Part shown: positions 53,472 to 63,459 of the stretch, one piece after another
Layout of the letters: every line of letters starts with the position of its first letter
Numbering within the stretch: position 1 is the first letter of the stretch
Origin: Anopheles merus
Lineage: Eukaryota; Arthropoda; Insecta; Diptera; Culicidae
Direction of reading: 5' to 3'
NCBI RefSeq assembly: GCF_017562075.2
Contig: NC_054083.1
Span: forward strand, 35,548,755-35,612,754
Length of the DNA: 64,000 bases
Program-made: the position numbers and the translations under genes
Notes under the pieces: generated by a model
What the model saw: the letters and a program-made list of their open reading frames with translations, nothing else
Told to the model about the DNA's origin: nothing
Database searches by the model: none

Positions 53472-54425
53472 TAGTTCGGTTGCTGTTGTCGGTATGTTTG
53501 TCGGTTGGGTGTGCTGCTGGGTTTGCTCGTTGGCTTTAGTTACGATCTCCTTCCTTGAAATCGTGGTAGTATTCTGGTCTTTTGGCTGAAGTCGCTATTC
53601 CAGCACGAACAATGAACTACGTTGTATTGAAATCTGGTTTGTTACAAAATATCGCACAGGCAACAGTAACAGCAGTTCCAGGAAGCTGATCCAACAGCAG
53701 CGACGAGGACAACCCAGCTCGAGGATTGTAAACAATCTCAAACAAAGCGTGTTGTAGCTGGAAATTTACAATGTGTGCGGCCGTTTTGATACTACGATCG
53801 TGAAGTACATTTGGAAATGGTTAGTTGTTTGACCAAAACAAATTGAACATTTTGTATAATATCTTGCTGAACGTGCTTACTTTGTACCACTTTCCGTTCC
53901 GAAGGTATTATCAAGATATGGGGATTTGAAAAGAATTTGTCGTAATTTCAACCCGATGTTGTTAGTAATATATTGGTGAAATTTACAAGCAAACAATTGT
54001 ATGTTTGTTTATGCATAAAATGAACTGAAGCTAGCTTGTTTTTAGCTTTATGTCTTTACTTAATATCTATACTAGTTGAGTACAAATTCAGCAAATGTAA
54101 TGGATTTAAAAATATTTCCAACTGCAACAGGTATTTTTTGAAATGGAAAACAAACCGCCAAATCAACCAAACTTCATTGCTACCTGTCGCGACGGTCTAT
54201 TCTGTCAAAGGTGTCTTTGTTTACACACAAGCCAGTGGCGGAATCTTCTCCTTCCTTAACGCATTTTTGTTACAATTTAGTAAAAAGTTTAACATATATT
54301 AAAGCGTATATGGCCTAAATTGCCTAAGCTATAGAGGTTGAAGAGGTTGGTAGCTGGACCCCTAAACGAACTTTGCAAAGAAGACTAAAACAGTTGGTTC
54401 TTTTCAGATTTGATTCGCTGTATCA
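53472..54425. other. Upstream region of the first BTB-Psq gene
   Basis: A strong splice acceptor (GGTTCTTTTCAG, ending 54407) sits 18 bp before the ATG, so a 5'-UTR intron is likely. Its donor was not assigned. Otherwise AT-rich with no repeat recognised. Confidence 0.45.
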
Positions 54426-56315
54426 ATGGCACAGTCATCTTCTGGCCCGACGAAAACGATGCTAGTATGGCTCGACTACAGCCGGCACATGCTGAGCACG
54501 CTGCAGGACATTTACGCCGACCAGCAGTACACGGACTGCCGGCTGGTGGTGCCCGACGGTGAGCTGTACGCGAACCGTCCGATACTGAGCATGGCATCCG
54601 GGCTGTTCGAGGCAATCTTCACCAGCATGGTCACGCTCACGATGGACCCGTCCACGGTGCTCATACCAGACATGACGTTCGCCAACCTGCAGCGCGTCGT
54701 GCAGTTCATCTACACCGGCCGGGTGACGCTGCAGCCGGACGAGGTCGTTCCGTTTATGGAGGCGTGCGGGCTGCTGCAGCTCCGGGGCGTCGAATGTTGC
54801 GGCAACCGCACGATGGGCATTTACATTGACGAATCGGGCCCGGGAGCTACGGCGGAGGACGGTGATCCGTTCGCAACGGCCCCAGAAACGGATCCGCTGC
54901 ACATCGACCACACCCGGTACCCTGGGGCGGTGGAAAAGACTGAGCCGCCACCATTAAAACTTATTGAGCCGAATCTCGAATCTACGAGCGAGTTTTTTCC
55001 GGGCAATATCTGCAAAGAAGAGTTGATGGTATCGGACGAGGACAGTGCGGAGGAGGACGAGGAGGATGATAAAAGTGACGCGGGCGAGGACAGCTCGATG
55101 GACGACAGCACGGACAGCGAGCAGGATGTGCAGCGGTGGATGGCGCTGGTGAAGGAGGTTGGAGTGGTCGACACGAGCCACCCGGGAGCGCCGAACTTCA
55201 CGCCCTACCAGAACTGTCTGAAGCAGGCCATCGTAGCGGTCATTAGCGGGAATGTTTCGCCCAGAAGAGCGGCCGCCCGGTACAACGTACCCGCGGGCAG
55301 GCTGGTGCGCTGGACGCAGAAGGTAAAGCGAGCGATGAAAAAGCAACCAGAGACGGTAACTGCCAATGTGCCGCAGATGGTTGCCGCGTACATTGACCGG
55401 AGCATACAAGAGTTCAAGCAGCTGCTAGAAACGAGCGATGCGGACGCACGTGTCAGCTTGCTGAGCGACCCATCAAATGCGCTGATGTACGACGTGCGGA
55501 TTATGCTCGCGATCCACGACATCATGTACACCGGGATAAGCCTGCGGGAGGCGGTAACGCGGTACAAAAACAGCCTCGGTTTGCTGAGAAACCGGCTGTA
55601 CAATCTAAAAAGTCAGCTCATAACGAACCATTTTAAGTCGTTCGGCATCAGATTGAAAAGTGCGGACAAACAGACAAACGAGCGAAAGGCGGCAGGGAAG
55701 AAGCGTCGAAGGTTTGAGACAGAGTCGGGTAAGATTTTGAAAACAGCCGATCCCTCCCGGTACGAGGAGAGTGTGGCCAAAGCGCTGGAGGCGATTGGTT
55801 GCGGTCTATCTATCCAGCAAGCCGCAAATCACTTTCGCATACACAAAAGTGCTCTGTGGCGGCACGCAAAGGCCGAGAACATAACCTTTCCGCAGGAAAG
55901 GACAGTTCTAAGGAAGAAATCACCGACAAAAAAAGTTAAACCGAGCGGTAACGGTTCGATCGCTGCCTCCACCACTGCTACGAACAGTTGCCCCATAGTG
56001 CCGAAGCTGGTACCGTTTGGAAGCACTGGAGCCGTCACCACCGCCGAGCGCGTTAGGGATCGTGCAGGAGGTGGTGAGATCGCTCTAGCACCGGCTAGTA
56101 CGACGGCTCCTCCGATTGCTGCGCCGAGTTTGCTTCCCCTGCCCAAGTTGGTTCCGATTTCGAGCAGCTCGCTGCCGGAGTACGAGGAGCGGATGGAGGC
56201 AGCAATCGCTATGATATCGAATCAGAAAATGAGCTACCGGGAAGCGTCGGTAAAGTACAACATTCCCAAGGCGACACTGTGGAAGAAGATAAGTAAGATG
56301 GAGCCGAAGAAGTGA
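54426..56315 (+). CDS. BTB-Psq protein with four Psq-like HTH repeats, 629 aa
   Basis: A single open frame starts at ATG 54426 just after an apparent 5'-UTR acceptor. Residues 13-125 are a BTB/POZ domain of the tramtrack/bric-a-brac class (MLSTLQDIY, YTDCRLVVPDGELYANRPIL, VVQFIYTG). An acidic stretch lies at 200-235. Four helix-turn-helix segments of the Psq type follow at about 261-304, 354-397, 446-486 and 585-627, each with the pattern A-I/A..I..G.S.R.A...Y.I....L......; the second is the most diverged. A Lys/Arg cluster at 420-431 may be a nuclear signal. The family binds DNA and regulates transcription in the nucleus. Fly Pipsqueak also has four Psq motifs, but this spacing differs and orthology is not claimed. 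Head-to-tail with the related gene at 58111. Confidence 0.92.
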   Translation: MAQSSSGPTKTMLVWLDYSRHMLSTLQDIYADQQYTDCRLVVPDGELYANRPILSMASGLFEAIFTSMVTLTMDPSTVLIPDMTFANLQRVVQFIYTGRVTLQPDEVVPFMEACGLLQLRGVECCGNRTMGIYIDESGPGATAEDGDPFATAPETDPLHIDHTRYPGAVEKTEPPPLKLIEPNLESTSEFFPGNICKEELMVSDEDSAEEDEEDDKSDAGEDSSMDDSTDSEQDVQRWMALVKEVGVVDTSHPGAPNFTPYQNCLKQAIVAVISGNVSPRRAAARYNVPAGRLVRWTQKVKRAMKKQPETVTANVPQMVAAYIDRSIQEFKQLLETSDADARVSLLSDPSNALMYDVRIMLAIHDIMYTGISLREAVTRYKNSLGLLRNRLYNLKSQLITNHFKSFGIRLKSADKQTNERKAAGKKRRRFETESGKILKTADPSRYEESVAKALEAIGCGLSIQQAANHFRIHKSALWRHAKAENITFPQERTVLRKKSPTKKVKPSGNGSIAASTTATNSCPIVPKLVPFGSTGAVTTAERVRDRAGGGEIALAPASTTAPPIAAPSLLPLPKLVPISSSSLPEYEERMEAAIAMISNQKMSYREASVKYNIPKATLWKKISKMEPKK

Positions 56316-56563
56316 GCCAGGCAAATGGTGGCAAGCAAGTGAAAGTTGGACATAATCTGTGTAGTGTAAGTGGTGCCAATTATCGGTATTTAATTGTTCT
56401 CGCTTGATGTAAATTAGACTAAAGTAATACATTTTAATTTTACACTTGAAACCGGCTCGCCTGTTGCAATGATAGAATGTATTATGCCCCTGTCTTTAAA
56501 CTGCAGAAAGGAAGAGCAATTTTGCCTTATTTTTGGATACAGATTGTTTTAAATTAAATTTTA
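56316..56563. other. 3' flank of the first BTB-Psq gene
   Basis: Short AT-rich stretch after the TGA stop; no canonical AATAAA seen. Confidence 0.4.
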
Positions 56564-57872
56564 AAGTGATGGGTAAAGTTGGCAAAAGACCGGAGTCGAC
56601 TCCAATTCGACTCCAATAATTTCGGATCCGACTCTGGAAGGTAGGTCCGCCCAACATTATCCGGAGTCGTTTGGAATCGTCTGGAGCCGTTCGGAGTCGC
56701 CCGGAGTCTTTGGGAGTCGCTCAGAGTCGGATGCGCCCAGAATCGGCTGGAAGCGGAGTCGTTCGGAGTCGTTTGGAGTTATCCGGAATCGCCCGGAGTC
56801 TGATTCGCCCGCAATCGGCTGGAATCGGCTTTCAAAATAATGACCTGTATAGAAAGTGCACGCGCAAACTCAAATACAAAAAAAAAAAAACGAAATGAAA
56901 GGCCTGGTCATAAGCACATTACTCTGGCTCCAGTTGATTCTGACCGACTCTGACTCCGACTCCGAATGACTCCGACTTTGGTCTTTTGTGGTTCGGACAA
57001 GGTGCACAATTGAGACAGAAGACACACATTATTATCTTTGGTATAATACACTTATATTCTAATAGAATTAACGTGACGGGACTTGATGTGTGTTGGATCG
57101 TAAGCCTGTGATTGAGTGCCCTTCTAGGTAGCCTGATCACTCCCGAAGCTCGTTACGACTCCGGACATCTCCCTCCGACCCTAGCGACTACGACTCCACC
57201 CAAGTGCCACAAATACACTAAACGACAGAAACAGATTCTAAACGACTCAAGCTCTCAACCTAAACGGAATATAAAAAGACTCCGTTTAGCAGACGGTAAA
57301 CGACGCATGCATTCTAAAAATAGAAAAAGCTGATGGCGCCATTTGTTTGTGGGATACTCAGCCAGTGTAGCTTTCCTCGATTAAAGAGCTTTCTCCTTCC
57401 CTCTGCACTGCTATATGGTTTCGTATTGAAGCTATGCATCGCTAAAGCTATAATGGCGATATGATTGTTTAAATCGAAACCGTTGGCACAGAAACAAGTA
57501 AGATTTGAGTAATGGTCGTTGGTATTGATACCCACGTAACTGACTACAGGGACCAATCATGTAGATTTTTGCTCGGAATATTTGAAGGGTATATATGCCA
57601 TTATTAGATGAAGTTAGGCGTAACACATTGCAAGAAAAAGACAGCAATTTAATGATGAGTTATAAAACGCCATCTATGGTACAAACCACTGTAGCCTATA
57701 GAGTTTTCGTTTGTTATTCTTTCGTAATTGGATTTTTCAGTCGTTTAAGCTTAATCTGTGGCGCTTGGGCAGACGACTTCTACTCCGAGCGGAACTAGCA
57801 GTTCCCATTTTGCCGAAGTCGGAGTCCGAGTCCGAACAATAGTCGGAGTCGGATGCATCGAGCACATCACTA
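56564..57872. mobile_element. hAT-like element with GGAGTC array, interrupted by a family A MITE
   Basis: The left end AAGTGATGGGTAAAGTT (56564) and right end GCACATCACTA (to 57872) are variants of the TAGTGATGGG(T/C) terminal repeat. Arrays of GGAGTCG(T/C)-type words fill 56590-56830 (one orientation), and about 56930-56980, 57137-57198 and 57770-57860 carry the GACTCC/GAGTCC words. The MITE at 57199-57769 splits the right array. Flanks AAATTTTA and GTCTCTAT do not match, so the target duplication has decayed or one end is displaced. It occupies most of the space between the two BTB-Psq genes. Confidence 0.65.
57199..57769. mobile_element. MITE family A, complete copy nested in the GGAGTC array
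   Basis: Ends CCCAAGTGCCACAAATAC and CTGTGGCGCTTGGG, with CA on both sides (57197-57198, 57770-57771). Removing the element and one CA restores GACTCCAGACGACT, which is exactly the repeat unit of the related array at 17.7 kb, so the insertion boundary and the 2-bp duplication are directly supported. Confidence 0.92.
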
Positions 57873-58110
57873 GTCTCTATATGCAACATGAGCAAAATTT
57901 CAAACGGCCTATTTGAACGGCATCTACCAAACACGCACACCATCAAACGTAGTGAAATATTTCAGAGAAATGTCAAAACGGGAGCGCTTTGTTTACAAAC
58001 AACTCCCAGCACATTTCGGCATTGCCAGTTCTTCGTCTGCTCGTTTCAGCATGAACTAGAGAAGCACCGCGCTCTGTGCCCGCCTGTGGTTTCTGAGTAA
58101 AAAGCGAATA

Positions 58111-59757
58111 ATGTCCGACACCTTTTCACAGCAAATGGCGAACAGCTCCTGCTTGACGTGGCTCAACTTTCGCGAGCACATGCTAAACACCTTCTGCGGA
58201 ATCTACCGCACGCAGCAGCACACCGATTGTCGCTTGATCGTACCCGACGGTGAGCTGTACGCGAACCGACCGATCCTGTGCATGGCATCCAGCTTCCTGG
58301 AGACAATTCTGGACGGTCTGCCTACCATCGGTGCGGAGATGGTAACGATTGTAATACCGGACTTGACGCTAGCGACGTTACGCGCCGTCCTGCAGTTCAT
58401 TTACACCGGGGAAGCAAGCGTACGGTCGGACGAGATGGCATCGTTTGTGGAGGCCTGCAGCTTTCTGCAGCTGCGCGGAGTGCGTTTTATCGCGGATCAG
58501 ATTGTGGGCATACGATTCGGCAAGACTGTTGGTATGGTGTCGGAGGAGCTTATTCCTGCCAGCGATGGTTTGGAAGCGACGGCATGCCCAAGGGAAGAAC
58601 TGTTCGTTGCGCAAGTGGAGGAACAGACAGAAGAGGATCAGGAGGAGGGGGAGGTGGAACAAACAGAAATGCCTATAACACAATCACTAGTCCAACCTGT
58701 TGAATGCTTCATTCCAGAATCGAGAGAATCAGTCCAAGAACACGTTGAAAGTAATGAAATTGTTCAAGTTGTGTTGAATATCCCATCAGATGCGACTCCC
58801 GTCTGCGAACGGGAAACCTCTCAATGTGTAGAAATTCCACAGGAACGGTTAACGCAAGCAATTGAAGCAATTATAAAGAACCACGAAAGCTATGAAATCA
58901 CATCCGTTCCATGTGCAATCGACACCACCGTCCCAACCTCGTCGGAAACACATACAACGAACCTTCCGCCGTTCGAAGATGAGCTGGAACAAGCAAAACC
59001 CGAACCACCACTATCCGACCCTGCCAGTTACGATGCGCGTCTTGCGTTGGCAATGGATGCAATCCTTCACCAGGGCATTAGCTACCGCATTGCCGCCAGG
59101 CAGTACAGCATCGCCAAAACGGTACTGTGGCGCAAGGCGATGAAAATGCCGCGACCGGTTCGGGCCGGCTCCCCGAAGCTGAGCGCCCAACGGCGGGAAG
59201 CGATCGATGCACTGAAAACGGGCGAGAAGCTCGCACACGTGAGCCGACGGTTCGAGATTCCGCTGTCGACGCTGCACCGGGAAAAGCAACGGCTGTACAG
59301 CAAGGGCGCACTGCCGAGCAATGTGTCGCTGAAGCTGCGCGGTAAGGATGAGTCGGTGCGGAAGCGGTTGCAGGAGGCGGTTGGTGACTGTGTGGCGGGC
59401 AGGATGTCACTGTCCGAGGCAGCCCGGACATACGGCCTACCGAAGACGTCCATCTGGCGCAGGGTACGATCGCTACAGACCAGTGGCGGCAGTAGTAGCG
59501 GAATGAAGGAGGAGAATTCTGCAAGCGACGCAATGGCAGAGCAACCGAAACAATCGGAAGAGGCTGAGGTGGAGGAGGAAGAGGAGGATGATGATGCTAA
59601 GCTAACGATGGACGGCATCCTGTTAAGGGGGAGTGATACGCTTCAGGTTGGGGCAGGATATATGTCCGATGAGAATATTTCGGCGAGCGATTTAGCGCAA
59701 TTAAGGTATCAGCTGACCTCGAACTATGACCATCACGTATTGAATGATGGTTTATAA
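58111..59757 (+). CDS. BTB-Psq protein with three Psq-like HTH repeats, 548 aa
   Basis: An intronless frame starts at ATG 58111 with an in-frame stop shortly upstream. The BTB domain is at about 17-127 and is strongly similar to that of the 54426 gene (TDCRLIVPDGELYANRPIL, LQFIYTG, LQLRGV). A long acidic linker follows. Psq-like HTH segments lie at about 307-347 (ISYRIAARQYSIAKTVLW), 357-397 and 415-456 (MSLSEAARTYGLPKTSIWRR). Residues 244-258 (IPQERLTQAIEAIIK) look like the first helix of a fourth, truncated repeat. The C-terminal tail is acidic (486-495). A DNA-binding regulator is likely, arising with its neighbour by tandem duplication. The stop TAA overlaps an AATAAA at 59756-59761. Confidence 0.9.
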   Translation: MSDTFSQQMANSSCLTWLNFREHMLNTFCGIYRTQQHTDCRLIVPDGELYANRPILCMASSFLETILDGLPTIGAEMVTIVIPDLTLATLRAVLQFIYTGEASVRSDEMASFVEACSFLQLRGVRFIADQIVGIRFGKTVGMVSEELIPASDGLEATACPREELFVAQVEEQTEEDQEEGEVEQTEMPITQSLVQPVECFIPESRESVQEHVESNEIVQVVLNIPSDATPVCERETSQCVEIPQERLTQAIEAIIKNHESYEITSVPCAIDTTVPTSSETHTTNLPPFEDELEQAKPEPPLSDPASYDARLALAMDAILHQGISYRIAARQYSIAKTVLWRKAMKMPRPVRAGSPKLSAQRREAIDALKTGEKLAHVSRRFEIPLSTLHREKQRLYSKGALPSNVSLKLRGKDESVRKRLQEAVGDCVAGRMSLSEAARTYGLPKTSIWRRVRSLQTSGGSSSGMKEENSASDAMAEQPKQSEEAEVEEEEEDDDAKLTMDGILLRGSDTLQVGAGYMSDENISASDLAQLRYQLTSNYDHHVLNDGL

Positions 59758-59914
59758 TAAAAAGTAAGGAAGAAACTAGTGAATCTGATTGAAATCTGAT
59801 TTTTTATAACAGCAGTCTAGTAAGAAATGATGAAATTTCCAATTTAGGAAGAAACAAATAAGCAAAATTGAACTTTTCTACGATTTCATGCAAACAAACA
59901 TAGAACTTTCTGGG

Positions 59915-59920
59915 AATAAA
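59915..59920 (+). promoter_or_regulatory. Candidate poly(A) signal of the second BTB-Psq gene
   Basis: AATAAA about 160 bp after the stop. Another AATAAA overlaps the stop codon itself (59756-59761) but is unusually early. Which is used cannot be told from sequence. Confidence 0.45.
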
Positions 59921-60237
59921 AGAGTTTAGTTTTGCTTAACTATCACTTTTAGCTATCAATCAAACTTCCCATTATACAAGCTAGCTAATCAATTAAATTG
60001 TTACCGAAAATGCCAAAAGTTCAAGTTCACTTACACTAGACCCTTGTTTGCAACTATTTCAAGACGGCCAACGCGTTTTCTCACAACTTACTAAAAACTG
60101 GCATCGGTCACAGAGCGTACAGTAGTGTATCCGGTTATATTTCAGCCTAAGAACGAAAACGATTCAACGCTCACCAACACCGCAACTGCCATGCGTTCGA
60201 TTTTGCACTCACTCTCTCCCTCCTTCCCTCTTCCGCC
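59921..60237. other. Intergenic, between the convergent BTB-Psq and NDUFS3 genes
   Basis: The 3' sides of both genes meet here. AT-rich on the left, more mixed on the right; nothing specific recognised. Confidence 0.45.
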
Positions 60238-61214
60238 TTACTTTTCCGCCGGCTTGGTGGCAACCTCCTCCGTGGCCGGATTGGCGTTGCGGAAGTTCGG
60301 GAACTGTTCCCACGGTGCGGACAGATCAAACTTGCGGAACTCCTGGGCGAGCTCGAGCGGTTCGCACACGACCCGCTTCTTCTCGTCGTCGTACCGCAGC
60401 TCGACGTACCCGCTCAGCGGGAAGTCGCGGCGCTGCGGATGCCCCTCGAACCCGTAGTCGGTCAGGATGCGGCGCAGGTCGGGATGGTTCGCGAAGAACA
60501 CGCCGTACATGTCCCAGATCTCGCGCTCGTACCAGTTGGCCGCTTTGAACACCTCGTTGCACGAGTCGATCGGCGTCAGCTCGTCGGTGTACGTCTTGAC
60601 GCGGATGCGCGAGTTGTACCGCAGCGACAGTATGTTGTAGATGATCTCGAAGCGGTACGGCCGGGACGGCACATCCATGCCGGCAATGTCGACCAGGTTG
60701 GCGAACTGTGCGTTGTGGTGGTCCTTCAGGAACTGCAGCACCGGCACGACGCCTTCCGGCGCGATCAGCACCTCCAGCTCATCGCCGGACGTCAGCTGCA
60801 CCTTCTGCACGTACTTGGGCATGCACTCCGCGACGTACTTGCCAAACTCGGACAGCTCCGACCGGGCGGCGGCATCCGGCTTGCGGACGGTCGCTAAAAC
60901 GTGACAAAGGGAGCAGCATTATTGACAACGGGATAAGGTGCCTGTGCGATGGGAGGATACTAACGTCGCGATTCGGCCGCCGGTTCGGTGGACTTGTAGC
61001 GGAGCATTACTGTTGGAGCAGCACGGGAAATACCTGCGTAGACAGAAAAAAAAACGACCGATAGTACAGTCCGGAACAATATCAAAACAAATTGCCGCAG
61101 CACGGTGCGATCGTACGGGGAAGGCTATTTCGGGTGGTTGTTGTCCTTACCGTTTGCGCCGAGCATGCCGCTCTTGGCGAATGCCGAGGCGAAGGAGCGC
61201 AGGATGGAGGCCAT
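60238..61214 (-). CDS. ND-30: NADH dehydrogenase [ubiquinone] iron-sulfur protein 3 (complex I 30-kDa subunit)
   Basis: Exons are 61214-61151, 61033-60965 and 60893-60238, with GTAAGG, GTTAGT donors and GCAG, TTTAG acceptors. Phases agree and give 262 residues, close to the 264 of human NDUFS3. The first 40 or so residues (MASILRSFASAFAKSG, then a Lys/Arg-containing stretch) look like a mitochondrial presequence. The body contains the family signatures VDIAGMDVPSRPYRFEIIYN, ERE(I)WDMYGVFFANHPDLRRILTDYGFEGHP and RRDFPLSGYVELRYDDE, ending in PAEK. It is a core subunit of the peripheral (Q-module) arm of complex I in the mitochondrial matrix, involved in electron transfer towards ubiquinone. Identification is secure. 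Confidence 0.98.
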
Positions 61215-63366
61215 CGTTTACGGGCGTTTAGGGTTCGTAGCGGTCCAAATCCTATTTCTAGGCCCGGGCCACGGAACGTAAAGCAATCCTGTCCCGAAAG
61301 ATTGGTACCTTTTTATGTAATTCCGTTTTTGTCACCCTTTTTGCTGTTGACGTTTGCCGCAATGTTTTTGACAGCTCGTTGGTGGGCACTGTGGGCGTTT
61401 GGAGAGAGCGAAATGGTCAAAATATAATTCCATTTTTTTGTTATTATTTCATCTTCAAGTGTAAACTATTAAAAGAAAAGGAAAATATTAAGTTAATCAA
61501 TAAAATGAAACCACCATTTTTTTTTAAACAGTGCTGCCGACCGATTTTTCAACGCAATACAGTACGCGGATGGGATGCGCTCCCGAAATGAACATCATGC
61601 CCGGATCGGACCGTTCCGCCAGCAAAGAACGACCCGCTCCGACCAATCGGTGCGCCACCACTATCGACACAGAGCAGCTCAATTGTGCAGAACGCTGTCG
61701 CTCGGCTATCGGAGGAAAAAATGGTTTTTCTAGTGGTAAAAAGGTTTTAAGGTGCGTAAAAACGACCGAAAACAGCGGGGGAAGTGTGTTGCATTGTCGG
61801 TGTGATGAAATAAACGCACCAAAGTGCGCCTACAGCGGCGCAATCACTGCGCAAACGATCTTGGCTGGGATCCCTGCTGGCTCGGCGGAGCCAAAAAGTC
61901 ACCAAAGTGTGTCCCACCACTGTGTCTCGGTGGTAGGTGTGTGAAAAGCAATGGACAGAACATTTTTTCACACGCGCCTGTGTGCGCGCGCGTTTGCATG
62001 AGTGTGCGTTTGTGTGTGCTTTACGGGTTTCTACTGTAAGGGATTGCAAGAAGGAAAAAGAGACGTGGGGGAGTTGCGTGAATAGAGGGAGTATTGCCAG
62101 CAGGATGAAAATGTTTTCCTAAGGCCAGTGCCAGCACAGCCCCGCAACAAAGTGAATGGATCGAAAGGGAAGGGAGCGCGCGAGAGGGAAAGAGAGAGAG
62201 AGAGAGAGTGAGAAGAGTGCATGAGGGTGGGAAGCGCGTTGCGTAGTAAAGAAACACAGTGGTGGTGTGGTAATGGTGTGCGAAATGGGTGAGAAAGTAC
62301 CGCACAAACAACAAGAAAAGAGTTTACCCGTGTAATTTTAAAAGTTGCGCCTGTTGTGCAGTAAAAAGTGAATGCAAGAAGAGAGCGAAAAAAGAAAGAA
62401 AAAGAAAAAAAACTCACACACACACAAAAGCGAATCCATCGCAAAAGTCAACACGGTCGCGCGACTGGTACGGGATCAACAAAATCTTTCTCCTGCCTTT
62501 TGGGTGTGTGTGTGTGTATGTGTGTATGTGCGTGTTTGGACAGTTCCCTGCATCAAGGGGTGGGTGGCTGAGTGTTGTTTGCCCGGTGCAGTAAAATGCC
62601 CCGTCCGCCAGCGGGAAAGGGTGGTGTCCACCATCTGGGCGCTGTGAAAAATGGGCACTTGTTCCAGGGGGGAAAATGATGGGCAGCATATGATAAAAAT
62701 ACCTTCTTTCCCACCCCAATACACGGATGAATTGCAGCTGCACTCTCGCGCGTGGCGTTGAATAGATGAAACGGGTTTTGCCCGTGTTTACTTTACATCT
62801 AGTAGCAAGGGGGGTGTAGGAAAAAGCAGAAGCAAATCTAAGCCCGCAAAGAAGAGCTCAATTGCGCTTAAAGAAAATGGATGAAAGAAGGCATTAATCT
62901 CTTCACAAAAAAAAGGAAACAAATGTTTCATACCGATTTCCTTGATCGAAAGATAAGCACCATTTGTTTGGCCCAAGATTAGATGCGATCAGATCACTTT
63001 AATTGGTTCTGGGAAAAAAGGGACGGGACGGAAATACAGCAGGGGGGAAACAGAATTGATGAACCATAATTGATGAAGCTTCTTTCCCTGTGTATTACCT
63101 GAAGAACGCGCGTGTGCATACCTCGCGGTGCGTGTGCTCTTGTTGGTGTGTGTTGGTGCAAAATTAAACCCTTTCCATTTGTCCGGTTAAAGCCCCCTTA
63201 AGGGACTCACTCACATACACGCGTCTCTCTCGCTCTCTCTCGCTCTCTCCACACAAAGCGTGCGTGAATTATTTGTTGTGCAAAACGCGACTATGACGTT
63301 CAATCACTGAAATGTATTTTAATGTTCTTTTCTCCCCCATTTTCTTTCGTTCCCTTGTTTGTTTAG
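61215..63366. other. NDUFS3 upstream region and probable 5' region of a rightward gene
   Basis: 61215-61450 likely holds the ND-30 promoter. 61600-62700 has GT- and GA-rich stretches (62185-62210 GA, 62500-62530 TG) typical of long insect 5'-UTRs. No exon is supported, and the open frames are low complexity. Confidence 0.4.
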
Positions 63367-63459
63367 GCTATTGATGTAACCGATCCAATGCACAACAGTA
63401 TGCAGAGGCTGGGCAGCATAATGTGCGATGTGAACGGAAATGTATCGCTCGACGAGTAG
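63367..63459 (+). other. Possible exon of a plus-strand gene continuing to the right
   Basis: A pyrimidine-rich TTCCCTTGTTTGTTTAG acceptor ends at 63366, and TAG then GTGAAT could be a donor just after 63459. Between them the frame AIDVTDP is open and includes ATG at 63388 followed by 22 codons (MHNSMQRLGSIMCDVNGNVS...) and TAG at 63457. This may be a 5'-UTR exon with a short upstream ORF, or the end of a short isoform. I recognise no family. Confidence 0.25.
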
